Assembly (NCBI RefSeq): GCF_003634615.1 | Contig: NZ_RBKX01000001.1 | Span: forward strand, 3,410,001-3,474,000 | Direction of reading: 5' to 3' | Length of the DNA: 64,000 nt | DNA from: Flavobacterium sp. 102 | GTDB lineage: Bacteria > Bacteroidota > Bacteroidia > Flavobacteriales > Flavobacteriaceae | Part shown: positions 41,856 to 50,501 of the stretch, piece after piece | Position numbering within the stretch: the stretch's first letter is position 1 | Layout of the letters: every line of letters starts with the position of its first letter | Notes under the pieces: generated by a model | Database searches by the model: none | Told to the model about the DNA's origin: nothing | Seen by the model: the letters and a program-made list of their open reading frames with translations, nothing else | Program-made: the position numbers and the translations under genes

Positions 41856-42224
41856 GTGAAACTTTTAAACTACATATTATTACTTTTATTAGTCATATTC
41901 TTTATGCCTAATAACAGTTATGCTTGTGGTACTTGTTCTGATAAACACCCTGTAAAAAAAGAAATTTCCTCAAAAGCAGAAAAAGAAAATTGTTGCGATA
42001 GCAATAGTCACTCCAAAACAAAAAATCATAAAGGTTGTGGTGGGAAATGTGGTCATTCAAAATGTGCCTGCCCATCAGCAAGTAATGCTTTTATAGTCGC
42101 ATCTGAACTTATTTTAAAAAATAATAACTTTGGTTTTTCTTTTGAAAAACAAAAATTTTCTAATGCAGAAACCTTTATTTCTTCAGATTTCAATTTCCTT
42201 TGGCTAATACCAAAAATAAGCTAA
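41856..42224 (+). CDS. Secreted Cys-rich small protein, paralogue of 16178
   Basis: 122 residues from GTG 41856. A signal peptide (LLNYILLLLLVIFFM, then YACGTCS) precedes KENCCDS and GCGGKCGHSKCACPS; the protein ends FLWLIPKIS. The layout and several blocks match the gene at 16178, and the following hairpin is also conserved. It stands at the head of the second metal block and is divergent from the di-haem operon. A periplasmic metal-binding or leader role is inferred. The GTG start is chosen because it is the only start that gives the full signal peptide. Confidence 0.7.
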   Translation: MKLLNYILLLLLVIFFMPNNSYACGTCSDKHPVKKEISSKAEKENCCDSNSHSKTKNHKGCGGKCGHSKCACPSASNAFIVASELILKNNNFGFSFEKQKFSNAETFISSDFNFLWLIPKIS

Positions 42225-42233
42225 AAACCCCTT

Positions 42234-42257
42234 TTTGACAGCCATAGTTTTGTCAAA
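42234..42257 (+). promoter_or_regulatory. Conserved hairpin after the paralogous Cys-rich gene
   Basis: TTTGACA (42234-42240) pairs with TGTCAAA (42251-42257), loop starting GCCATA, as at 16567-16590. The next gene starts at 42380. A further shared block, CCACTTT, occurs in both leaders closer to the next gene. Confidence 0.65.
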
Positions 42258-42379
42258 TCAAAAGCATATTTTGTTTTAAAATCATATTATTTCTCGGTTA
42301 AGTAGTTAAACAAGTTTTTTTGACCACTTTAATCAACGAGGCATATCGAAAAGACAAACTAGGAACTTAAATAAAAAAA

Positions 42380-43069
42380 ATGAAAACATTCAAACATATC
42401 AAACAAACAAAAAAAGGGGTTTTAATTGCGGCAAGTTTTCTTATTCTATTTATTTATGGATGCAGAACTTATAAAGTGCTTAATTCCGACTACGAAAGAA
42501 GTATTGATTTTTCTTTATATAAAACCTATGCCTGGTTGCCCGATAAAGACAATGAAACATCACAGAATAATGATTCAATCGTTCATAATAACATTAAAAA
42601 TTATTTCACCCGTCATTTTGCAGATTTCGGATACAAAGCTGATACTGAAAACCCCGATTTATTATTTGAACAAGTTATTACAAATGCAAACAAAACAAGA
42701 ACATACACAGATCAACATCCAGTAATTTCTAACTATGATTATCAGAGAAATCCTTATTATACTGCTACACCAAATCCTTATAACTACAATAACTCAAAAG
42801 CATATAATTATAATTATAAAAAACAAAATTATATACGAAACAACGGATATGCATACAAACCCCGCAAACAGCAATATAAAAGTGATACCCATACCGAAGA
42901 ATATATAGAAAGTACATTCACGCTTAATGCCATTGACCGAAAAAAAAATAAATTAGTATGGACGTGCACTATACAAGCCAACATTTATAATGATACGTAC
43001 GTCGAATCCGGCATTCATCCTGCCGTTCATTTAATTCTGAAAAACTACCCAGGTAAGAGAATTAATTAA
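42380..43069 (+). CDS. DUF4136-type lipoprotein
   Basis: 229 residues. A long N-terminus ends in a lipobox (FLILFIYGC, Cys about 28), followed by YERSIDFSLYKTYAWLPDKD and, at the end, FTLNAIDRKKNKLVWTCTIQ, both typical of DUF4136. The middle is unusually rich in Tyr and Asn (PNPYNYNNSKAYNYNYKKQN), a low-complexity insert. DUF4136 lipoproteins are of unknown role. It is separated by 155 bp from the Cys-rich gene and followed by an AT-rich gap. Confidence 0.8.
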   Translation: MKTFKHIKQTKKGVLIAASFLILFIYGCRTYKVLNSDYERSIDFSLYKTYAWLPDKDNETSQNNDSIVHNNIKNYFTRHFADFGYKADTENPDLLFEQVITNANKTRTYTDQHPVISNYDYQRNPYYTATPNPYNYNNSKAYNYNYKKQNYIRNNGYAYKPRKQQYKSDTHTEEYIESTFTLNAIDRKKNKLVWTCTIQANIYNDTYVESGIHPAVHLILKNYPGKRIN

Positions 43070-43315
43070 ATTCATTGAGCATCTTATCCCATCCGCAGAA
43101 CTTAAATGCAAACCCTTTGACAAACTTTAACTTGGCTTTTAAAACTTCCATGAACATATACTAGGTAACTTGTTGGGCATAATCATCGTTTATCTCATTC
43201 AATCGTATTAATGGTAAAAATTAGTTAACATAAAAAATATAACATAAAAAACTTTTACATTTACGGATGTTAAAATATAATAACATTTGTATTCGCATTA
43301 AGCTTAACACTATAT

Positions 43316-43447
43316 ATGAAAAAGCAAAAAATAAAAAAACCTATAAATGCATTTGATGTAATGAAAACGATAGGAATCATAATTGCTTGTTCAGTTTTGA
43401 TTTTAGGGATTGTAGGAAGAGTTATGCATTATATTGCCAAACATTAA
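43316..43447 (+). CDS. Small basic membrane protein, 43 aa
   Basis: A 43-codon frame from ATG 43316 to TAA 43445. A Lys-rich start (MKKQKIKKPINAF) is followed by one membrane span (TIGIIIACSVLILGIVG) and the end RVMHYIAKH. It is one of three small Lys-rich single-span proteins in this block (with those at 43503 and 58821). Function unknown; it might be a regulatory subunit of a metal transporter. The 246-bp gap before it holds no other gene. Confidence 0.5.
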   Translation: MKKQKIKKPINAFDVMKTIGIIIACSVLILGIVGRVMHYIAKH

Positions 43448-43502
43448 AATAAAAAAACTATTTTTACAATCATAAATAGCTGAATTAGAAAATCATTTTA
43501 TT

Positions 43503-43682
43503 GTGATACAGCCAAAAAACAGAGTAAAGGCAAAAAAGATAAACAAACCTAAGCCTAAGCCAAAAAAGAAAATAACATTCGATTCTGTTTCACTGACTGC
43601 TATTTTAATAATAGGCTTTTCGTTTATACTTTTTGTAATAGTTGAAAAAGTTTGGCATTATTTTAAACATCATTTTAAGTAA
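43503..43682 (+). CDS. Small basic membrane protein, 59 aa
   Basis: Frame from GTG 43503 to TAA 43680. It has a strongly basic start (INKPKPKPKKKITF) and one membrane span (LTAILIIGFSFILFVIV), ending VWHYFKHHFK, which is His-rich. The end resembles that of the 43-residue protein just upstream (MHYIAKH). A duplicated promoter-like block precedes it. Function unknown. Confidence 0.5.
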   Translation: MIQPKNRVKAKKINKPKPKPKKKITFDSVSLTAILIIGFSFILFVIVEKVWHYFKHHFK

Positions 43683-43707
43683 TTAGTACTCATTCAAATA
43701 AAAAAAC

Positions 43708-43715
43708 TACTTTTG
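43708..43715 (+). promoter_or_regulatory. Candidate -7 box TACTTTTG
   Basis: TACTTTTG is a full TAnnTTTG match lying five bases before the TTG start of the next gene. Transcription would begin at or near the start codon, so the message may be leaderless or start at a later codon. Confidence 0.5.
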
Positions 43716-43720
43716 TAATC

Positions 43721-44050
43721 TTGAAAATTGTAAATTACATATTGTCCATTATTATTGTTATCCTTTCGTCGATGCCTTGTGCTGACATGGAAGTGGGTAA
43801 TTCTGCGTGTTCAAGAGTGGAGTTTGCATCAAAACAAGACAATCATTCCCACAGTAATAAAAACGATCTATGTCCACCTTTTTGCGTTTGCAATTGTTGT
43901 GGAGCACAGATTTTGAACTTTTCACCGGGAATTAATGTAACCTTTCCCCAGCTGACCTCAATCATCCACATTCCATTACCAAGTTACATCTCTGAATTTA
44001 CTTCCAATTTCTACGGAAGTATTTGGCAACCGCCTCAGATAATAGCATAA
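43721..44050 (+). CDS. DUF6660-like Cys/His-rich small protein
   Basis: 109 residues from TTG 43721. A signal peptide (KIVNYILSIIIVILSSMPCA) precedes HSHSNKNDLCPPFCVCNCCG (about residues 44-63), a dense Cys/His metal-binding cluster, and a beta-rich tail. It matches small proteins that stand directly before CzcA genes in Bacteroidota (DUF6660). The CPPFCxCxCCG cluster recalls the C-terminal cysteines of DUF2946 leader proteins that control copper operons in proteobacteria. A leader or periplasmic sensor role is inference. Three hairpins lie between it and czcA. Confidence 0.7.
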   Translation: MKIVNYILSIIIVILSSMPCADMEVGNSACSRVEFASKQDNHSHSNKNDLCPPFCVCNCCGAQILNFSPGINVTFPQLTSIIHIPLPSYISEFTSNFYGSIWQPPQIIA

Positions 44051-44054
44051 TGAA

Positions 44055-44120
44055 GCCCGAGTAATTTCGGGTTAGAGAGTTGTGGGTTTACCACAACTGT
44101 ATTTAAGGACATCTGTGTCC
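44055..44120 (+). promoter_or_regulatory. Three consecutive hairpins ahead of czcA
   Basis: CCCGA (44055-44059) pairs with TCGGG (44066-44070). AGTTGTGG (44077-44084) pairs with CCACAACT (44090-44097). GGACA (44107-44111) pairs with TGTCC (44116-44120), followed by ATTTTTCTC. They fill the gap between the DUF6660-like gene and the ATG at 44148 and could act as an attenuator or protect the czcA message. Confidence 0.6.
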
Positions 44121-44147
44121 ATTTTTCTCATTCATTAAACGTTAACG

Positions 44148-47100
44148 ATGTTAGATAAAATCATTTATTTTAGTATCAATAATAAATTTATTATTGGTCT
44201 TTTTACCGTCATTCTTATTGCGGTCGGCAGTTATTCACTTTATACATTGCCTATTGACGCACTACCGGATATCACAAACAATCAGGTACAAATCATTACC
44301 AGTTCTCCTACCCTGGCGACCCAGGAAGTGGAACAATTTATTACTTATCCAATTGAGCAATCCGTTAAGCCAATACCACAAATAGTCGAACTTCGGTCAA
44401 TAAGCCGTTTTGGACTTAGTGTCGTAACAGTAGTTTTCGAAGAAGGTGTCGATATCTATTGGGCAAGAGCACAGATTTCTGAACGAATAAAGGAAGCCGA
44501 AAACACAATTCCTAAAGGGGTTGGAACACCAGAAATGGCTCCTGTCAGCACAGGTCTTGGTGAAATTTATCAATATGTTGTTTTCCCCGAAAAAGGCTAT
44601 GAAGACAAATACAACGCTACCGAACTACGCACAATCCAGGACTGGATTATCAAACCGCAGCTCATAGGAACTAAAGGTGTGGCCGAAGTAAATACTTTAG
44701 GCGGCAGCCTCAAACAATATGAAATTGCAGTGCAGCCTGATAAGCTCAAAAGCATGAATACAACCATCACTGAAATTTTTGAAGCGCTCGAAAATAACAA
44801 TGAAAATACAGGTGGTGCCTATATTGATAAAAAACCCTATGCTTATTTTATTAGAGGTATTGGTATGGTCAATGGGATCGATGACATTAATAAAATTGTT
44901 GTAAAAACCCAGAATGGAATTCCAATATTAATCCGTGACGTGGCTACAGTACAAATAGGAAGTAGTATCCGCTATGGTGCGGTGACTAAGGATGGAAAGG
45001 GAGAAGAAGTCTCCGGAATGGTAATGATGCTTAAAGGTGAAAATAGTGGTGAAGTAGTAGCTGTTGTAAAGGAGAAGATGGAGCAAATAAAGAAATCACT
45101 GCCAAAAGGCGTGGCCATCGAAGCTTTTATGGACCGTACGGTTTTAGTAGATAAAGCGATAAGCACAGTTCAAACCAACCTCATTGAAGGGGCATTGATT
45201 GTTATTTTTATATTGGTACTGCTGCTCGGAAATTGGCGCGCTGGTTTAGTTGTAGCATCAGTAATTCCATTGGCACTACTCTTTGCTATTGCAATGATGA
45301 AGCTTTTTGGGGTCAGCGGAAACTTAATGAGTTTGGGAGCAATTGATTTCGGATTGATTGTAGATGGAGCCGTAATCATTGTCGAAGCCATTATCCATCG
45401 ATTGCAAATAGGCAATAAAGGAAAACTTACGGTCAAGCAAATGAATGATGAAGTGTATCAGGCATCATCCAAAATCAGAAGCAGTGCAGCTTTTGGTGAA
45501 ATCATAATATTGATTGTATATCTACCTATTTTGGCATTGGTTGGAATTGAAGGAAAAATGTTTGGTCCAATGGCACAAACAGTATCCTTTGCAATCCTTG
45601 GTGCATTTATCCTATCGCTTACTTACGTACCGATGATGTCGGCTCTTGCACTGAAAAAGGAAACGGGTCACAAAAAGAACTTAAGTGATAAAATCATAGA
45701 TGCAATTTATAACTTTTACAATCCACTACTTGAAAAAGCATTAAAGATTAAAGGAATAATTGTAGGTGTAGCAATAACCCTTTTCGCCGTATCATTATGG
45801 ATATTTAATTCCTTGGGAGGTGAATTTATCCCTACTCTCGACGAAGGTGATATTGCCACACATTTAATAATTGCTTCAGGGAGCTCATTGTCCCAGGAAA
45901 TCGAATCGACAACAAAGGCAGAGCAAATCCTAAAAGCAAAATTTCCGGAAATCAAAATGATCGTAACCAAAATCGGATCTGCTGAAATTCCAACCGATCC
46001 AATGCCTGTAGAAGCTGGCGATATGATTATCCTACTGAAGGATAAAAGTGAATGGACATCAGCTCACACAAAAGAAGAATTGATGGAAAAGATGGAGCAA
46101 GCCCTTGAAGATATTCCGGGAGCATCTACCGAATTTTCACAGCCAATACAGATGCGTTTCAATGAATTGATGACTGGCGTCAGAAGTGATGTCGCAATTA
46201 AGATTTTCGGTGAAGACATCGACATGCTTGTGAGTAAGGGTGATGAGGTAATGCAACTTATTAAAGGGATTAAAGGTGTATCCGATGCAAAAGCGGAAAG
46301 GGTTGCAGGATTGCCGCAAATAACCATCCGCTACAATAAAGACAAACTCGCATTATACGGACTTAAAATTGGCGATCTTAACAAAGTAGTTCGTATGGGA
46401 TTCGCTGGTGAAGCCGCAGGGGTTGTTTATGAAGGGGAAAAGAGGTTTGAAATTGTGGTCCGCCTTTCAAGTGAAAGTCGCGGAGACATATCAAATTTGA
46501 AGTCGTTATTCGTAACCTTGCCGTCAGGCAATCAAATTCCGCTGGAACAAATTGCCGAAGTCGCTTACGAAGATGGACCAATGCAAATTTCAAGAGAAGA
46601 CGGTAAACGTCGAATCGTTGTTGGTTTCAATGTTCGTGGCGCTGATGTGAAGTCTATTGTTGAAGAAATACAGGCAAAGCTTGATGCTAAATTAAAACTT
46701 CCTGATGGATATTTTATAACATACGGAGGCCAATTTGAAAATCTCATTGATGCAACTAAGCGACTTTCAATAGCTGTTCCGATAGCTCTTGGATTGATTT
46801 TAGTGTTACTATATTTCACTTTTAATTCAATCAAACAATCATTGCTGATTTTTACGGCAATTCCACTATCTGCTATCGGTGGTATTTTTGCCTTATGGAT
46901 ACGGGGCATGCCGTTTAGTATATCGGCAGGAGTTGGGTTTATTGCTCTCTTTGGAGTAGCGGTACTCAACGGAATCGTATTAATAGGGTACTTTAATCAA
47001 TTAAAAGCAGAAGGGATGGACAATGTTTACGACCGTATTAAGGAAGGAACAAAAGTTCGTTTGCGCCCTGTTATAATGACGGCAGCGGTGGCATCTTTAG

Positions 47101-48506
47101 GATTTTTACCAATGGCAATCAGTAGCAGTGCAGGTGCTGAAGTACAAAAACCATTGGCAACTGTTGTAATAGGCGGTTTGATTTCAGCAACATTGTTGAC
47201 ACTTATTCTATTACCTATCCTGTATCTGTATTTTGAAAAAGGGATTAAGCGTAAAAAAAGAAAAGTAATACCGCTTACTCCTATTTTAATAATTGGTTTT
47301 TCTTTGCTTTCCTTAAAAGGAATAGCACAAACAACTACGCAGAGCATCGATTTAAATCAGGCGCTTACCATGGGCTTGAAAAACAATCTGAATGTACAGT
47401 CATCTGAACTTGACGTAAGGGTGCAGTCGCAACTCAAAAAGTCAGCATTTGATATTCCAAAAACAGAATTTTCAGGAACATTTGGACAGATAAACTCACA
47501 GGCAAAGGATAAGAACTTGAGCGTTTCGCAAACTTTTAATCCTTTTCAGTTTGGTGCACGTAAAAAACTACTTACCGAAACCAGTAAAGCAAGTACTATC
47601 AGGCTTGGTGTAACAAAACAGGAAGTTACCTACAGCATCCGTCAGGCTTGGAATGCTATATTGTTTAATGAAAAGCAAAACAGGTTATTGGATCAGCAAA
47701 GCAAAATACTTCAAAAATTTGTGAAATCAGCCGATTTGAAGTTTCAGACCGGCGAATCAACTTCACTGGAAAAAAACATTGCCAACGCCAAGCTTCAGGA
47801 ACTGCTGCAACGAATTAAGCAAAACCAGACACAGATTCGTGTTGAGAAAGCAAGGTTAAACAATTTTCTAAATCTAAATGAGGATTTTACAATTTCAGAT
47901 ACCCTGTTTGTACCTTATCCATTTGTAAGTGCTGATACTACGTTGATCAAACAGAATCCGTCAATTCAGCTTGCAGAATCACAGGTAGCCATTGCCAGGG
48001 CAAGTCGGAATCTTGAAAAGTCATCTTTGTTCCCTGATTTCACTGCCGGATACTTTATCCAGTCCATAACCGGAAATCAGGATGTAAACGGTCAAACAAC
48101 CTATTACGACAATTCTCCTAGATTTAGTGGATTTTCTGTTGGCATCTCCCTGCCTATTTTTGGGGTTGGGTCAAGTATTGCAAAAACCCGTGCAGCCACT
48201 CTTAACATTGAGCGTGAACAAAAGAATGCCGGATATATACAATCTCAGGTCAAAAGCCAGTTCACACAGCTTACGGAACAATTGAAAACCTATCAGGAAC
48301 TGATTGACTATTATCGTACTACTGCAGATCCAAATGCAAAAAAGATTATCCAAAATGCAACATTGGCATATCAAAATGGTGATATATCTTATGTTGAATA
48401 TGTACAGGGCATTGAAACCGCATTGGACATTCAGCTTAATTACAGTGAAGCAATAAACAATTATAATCAGACAGTAATCGACATACAATTCTTAATAAAC
48501 AAATAA
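44148..48506 (+). CDS. czcA: CzcA-type RND pump fused to a TolC-type outer-membrane channel
   Basis: 1452 residues. Residues 1-1035 are a full CzcA/CusA RND pump: IDALPDITNNQVQIIT near 40, TM4 AIDFGLIVDGAVIIVEA near 397-413 (the DFG-x2-VDG form typical of Zn/Co/Cd pumps), and AGVGFIALFGVAVLNGIVLI in the second half. A basic stretch (KGIKRKKRKV) is followed by a hydrophobic segment at about 1046-1062 ending SLKGIAQ, which looks like a signal peptide, and then a TolC domain (TQSIDLNQALTMGLKNNLNV to the end). The fusion is known in Bacteroidota. The internal signal-peptide-like segment may be cut to release the channel. Confidence 0.95.
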   Translation: MLDKIIYFSINNKFIIGLFTVILIAVGSYSLYTLPIDALPDITNNQVQIITSSPTLATQEVEQFITYPIEQSVKPIPQIVELRSISRFGLSVVTVVFEEGVDIYWARAQISERIKEAENTIPKGVGTPEMAPVSTGLGEIYQYVVFPEKGYEDKYNATELRTIQDWIIKPQLIGTKGVAEVNTLGGSLKQYEIAVQPDKLKSMNTTITEIFEALENNNENTGGAYIDKKPYAYFIRGIGMVNGIDDINKIVVKTQNGIPILIRDVATVQIGSSIRYGAVTKDGKGEEVSGMVMMLKGENSGEVVAVVKEKMEQIKKSLPKGVAIEAFMDRTVLVDKAISTVQTNLIEGALIVIFILVLLLGNWRAGLVVASVIPLALLFAIAMMKLFGVSGNLMSLGAIDFGLIVDGAVIIVEAIIHRLQIGNKGKLTVKQMNDEVYQASSKIRSSAAFGEIIILIVYLPILALVGIEGKMFGPMAQTVSFAILGAFILSLTYVPMMSALALKKETGHKKNLSDKIIDAIYNFYNPLLEKALKIKGIIVGVAITLFAVSLWIFNSLGGEFIPTLDEGDIATHLIIASGSSLSQEIESTTKAEQILKAKFPEIKMIVTKIGSAEIPTDPMPVEAGDMIILLKDKSEWTSAHTKEELMEKMEQALEDIPGASTEFSQPIQMRFNELMTGVRSDVAIKIFGEDIDMLVSKGDEVMQLIKGIKGVSDAKAERVAGLPQITIRYNKDKLALYGLKIGDLNKVVRMGFAGEAAGVVYEGEKRFEIVVRLSSESRGDISNLKSLFVTLPSGNQIPLEQIAEVAYEDGPMQISREDGKRRIVVGFNVRGADVKSIVEEIQAKLDAKLKLPDGYFITYGGQFENLIDATKRLSIAVPIALGLILVLLYFTFNSIKQSLLIFTAIPLSAIGGIFALWIRGMPFSISAGVGFIALFGVAVLNGIVLIGYFNQLKAEGMDNVYDRIKEGTKVRLRPVIMTAAVASLGFLPMAISSSAGAEVQKPLATVVIGGLISATLLTLILLPILYLYFEKGIKRKKRKVIPLTPILIIGFSLLSLKGIAQTTTQSIDLNQALTMGLKNNLNVQSSELDVRVQSQLKKSAFDIPKTEFSGTFGQINSQAKDKNLSVSQTFNPFQFGARKKLLTETSKASTIRLGVTKQEVTYSIRQAWNAILFNEKQNRLLDQQSKILQKFVKSADLKFQTGESTSLEKNIANAKLQELLQRIKQNQTQIRVEKARLNNFLNLNEDFTISDTLFVPYPFVSADTTLIKQNPSIQLAESQVAIARASRNLEKSSLFPDFTAGYFIQSITGNQDVNGQTTYYDNSPRFSGFSVGISLPIFGVGSSIAKTRAATLNIEREQKNAGYIQSQVKSQFTQLTEQLKTYQELIDYYRTTADPNAKKIIQNATLAYQNGDISYVEYVQGIETALDIQLNYSEAINNYNQTVIDIQFLINK

Positions 48507-48514
48507 TACTATCA

Positions 48515-49825
48515 ATGAAAAAATCAAATATTTTATATGCAATAATAGCCGGAGTAATAATAGTTGGGATTATACTTTATTTCTCACTGCGTCATACGGC
48601 TACCGACGGCCACGAACATGGTGCTGAAGAAGGCGTGAAAACCGAAGAAAAAGGACATGTGGAGGAAAAGGAAGAAGCAGGGCCTAATAAGGAAGTTGAA
48701 CTAAACGAGGCACAATATAAATCGTCAGGCATTGAATTAGGAACATTTTCACAAAAAAACCTAAGTGCGGTTGTTAGTGCAAATGGTTATACTGAATTGC
48801 CTCCTCAAAATCAGGCAGATGTTTCTGTATATATGTCGGGAATTGTTAAATCCATTGCGGTTACCGAAGGACAGGCTGTTAGGAAAGGACAAGTCTTGGC
48901 AACAATTGAAAGCCCTGAATTCGCAAGGCTGCAGGAAGACTATTTGACTTCTAAAAGCAACCTTGAATTCCTGACCCTTGAATACGATAGACAAAAAACA
49001 TTAAGCGAGCAGGAAGTTAATTCTAAAAAAGTCTTCCAAAAGACCAAAGCCGAATACCAAACGGAAAAAGCCCGTTTCAGCTCATTACAGCGTCAACTAA
49101 GCGTTTTGCATATAAGTCCAAATTCAACTCCTTCTGCCACAGTACCGGTTATTGCACCTATAGGCGGATTTGTAACCGAAATTAATATCAAAATTGGCAG
49201 TAACGTAGAAGCAGGAAAGCCTTTGTTGGGAATCGTTGACAACTCGAAGCTGCATGTTGATTTGCTCGTATACGAAAAGGATTTAAATAAAGTAAAGCCT
49301 GGGCAAAATGTGCGATTCATTCTTACTAACGAAGGCAATACTGAAGTTAACGGAAAAATTTTCAGTGTTGGGAAATCCTTTGAGAATGAAACAAAATCTG
49401 TAGCCGTACATGCCGACATATCAAATTACGCCCAAAAACTTATACCAGGTCAGTACGTAAATGCACTCATTGACATTGGAACAAGCAACGTTAGTGCGCT
49501 TCCTGTTGATGCCATTGTAAAAGCAGAAGGCCGCGAATTTATCTTTGTTTTAGAAGAAGGGCACAAAGAAGAAGGGCATAAGGAAGAAGAAGCTCATGAC
49601 GAAAAAGAAGGTCACGCCCACGATGATGGCGACAAACATGAAGAATCTGGAAAATCATACCACTTCCAAAGGGTCGAAGTCAAAACAGGAACTTCACAAC
49701 TCGGGTTTGTGCAGGTAACTTTATTACAGGAAATCGAGGCAGATGCAAAAATTGTCCTGAAAGGTGCCTACTATATCCAAAGTCATTTGCTTAAAAGCGA
49801 AGGCGGCGGAGGTCACGAGCATTGA
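48515..49825 (+). CDS. czcB: RND periplasmic adaptor, His-rich (CzcB-like)
   Basis: 436 residues. A membrane anchor (NILYAIIAGVIIVGIILYFS) is followed by a His/Glu-rich stretch (HTATDGHEHGAEE), the adaptor core (VSVYMSGIVKSIAVTEGQAV, ESPEFARLQEDYLTSKSNLE, VIAPIGGFVTEINIKIGSNV) and a second His/Glu-rich insert (EEGHKEEGHKEEEAHDEKEG, about 348-367) within the last domain. The His-rich parts suggest binding of Zn, Co or Cd rather than Cu. It is eight bases after czcA and completes the tripartite pump with the fused TolC. Confidence 0.92.
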   Translation: MKKSNILYAIIAGVIIVGIILYFSLRHTATDGHEHGAEEGVKTEEKGHVEEKEEAGPNKEVELNEAQYKSSGIELGTFSQKNLSAVVSANGYTELPPQNQADVSVYMSGIVKSIAVTEGQAVRKGQVLATIESPEFARLQEDYLTSKSNLEFLTLEYDRQKTLSEQEVNSKKVFQKTKAEYQTEKARFSSLQRQLSVLHISPNSTPSATVPVIAPIGGFVTEINIKIGSNVEAGKPLLGIVDNSKLHVDLLVYEKDLNKVKPGQNVRFILTNEGNTEVNGKIFSVGKSFENETKSVAVHADISNYAQKLIPGQYVNALIDIGTSNVSALPVDAIVKAEGREFIFVLEEGHKEEGHKEEEAHDEKEGHAHDDGDKHEESGKSYHFQRVEVKTGTSQLGFVQVTLLQEIEADAKIVLKGAYYIQSHLLKSEGGGGHEH

Positions 49826-49842
49826 TAAACATAATTGTTTAA

Positions 49843-49875
49843 TTACACTGTCATTTTTTTGGAATGACAGTGTAA
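49843..49875 (+). terminator. Strong hairpin after czcB
   Basis: TTACACTGTCATT (49843-49855) pairs perfectly with AATGACAGTGTAA (49863-49875), a 13-bp stem. A run of T lies in the loop and not after the stem, so termination efficiency is uncertain. It probably ends or processes the czcAB transcript. Confidence 0.65.
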
Positions 49876-49996
49876 CATAAACTTTACAACCCATGTCACG
49901 AAAAAGAATTTTAAAATAAAATTCAATATACTTCACGCTTGGTTTTGTAGCAAACATTAGAATTAAACATTTTTTTGATAGCAATAGTTTCCAATT

Positions 49997-50131
49997 GGTT
50001 ACACAACCTTATTCGGTATAGTTGGCGGTACCAAAGTTTTCATGAGAGATAATAATGGTACTGCAGCTATGCCCTATCCAAGATTATTGATTAATAAAAT
50101 AGTTGAAAAATGGAAAAAAATATTCGGATAA
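49997..50131 (+). pseudogene. Coding relic of an unrecognised protein
   Basis: The + frame reads GYTTLFGIVGGTKVFMRDNN followed by GTAAMPYPRLLINKIVEKW and ends at TAA 50129-50131. Upstream the frame is closed by TAG. It has coding-like composition but no adequate start, and its end overlaps the beginning of the next gene in another frame. It is probably the tail of a decayed gene. A 29-codon frame from ATG 50044 is also possible. Confidence 0.3.
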
Positions 50132-50442
50132 TTGCAATAGTTATCTCAACGCTACTGATAGGATCTTGTAATAATTCGAAAAAGGAAGCAGAAACAGATC
50201 ACCAGCACGAAGGCCATCATCACAATGAAGATGTAGTTCATCCTCAAGTATTCGTTTGCCCGGTCAATTGCAATAATGGCAAAACTTTTTTATTCCCTGG
50301 TGAGTGTGACGTTTGTAAATTAGATTTAGTCGAACAAGAACATACAATAGGTGATGAACACGACAAACCAATCAAAAGAAAGATTAACTCTGAAAAAGAA
50401 AATAGCAAACAATCAAGCATTGACATCGAACAACTTTATTAA
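50110..50442 (+). CDS. Lipoprotein with His-rich segment and heavy-metal-binding motif
   Basis: 110 residues. Lipobox LLIGSC (Cys about 20), then His-rich HQHEGHHHNEDVVHPQ and a heavy-metal-binding motif VFVCPVNCNNGKTFLFPGEC then DVCKLDLVE (about 48-76), in which the usual second CxxCGM ends in CKL. The tail is Lys/Glu-rich. A periplasmic metal sponge linked to the CzcBA pump is likely. Start ATG 50110 gives the correct lipoprotein signal. Confidence 0.8.
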   Translation: MEKNIRIIAIVISTLLIGSCNNSKKEAETDHQHEGHHHNEDVVHPQVFVCPVNCNNGKTFLFPGECDVCKLDLVEQEHTIGDEHDKPIKRKINSEKENSKQSSIDIEQLY

Positions 50443-50501
50443 TTTAAAAAAGGTCATGTCCATTTTACGGTTCAATTAAATAATAATATAATCAACAAAA
50501 T

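Larger units (their letters stand above)
43442..43720 (+). repeat. Duplicated 30-bp promoter-like block
   Basis: The segments 43442-43471 and 43691-43720 agree at 26 of 30 positions, with the shared core AAATAAAAAAACTA. Each lies just upstream of a small gene. In the second copy the block contains the -7 box TACTTTTG; in the first the same place reads TATTTTTA. This appears to be a duplicated promoter. Confidence 0.6.
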
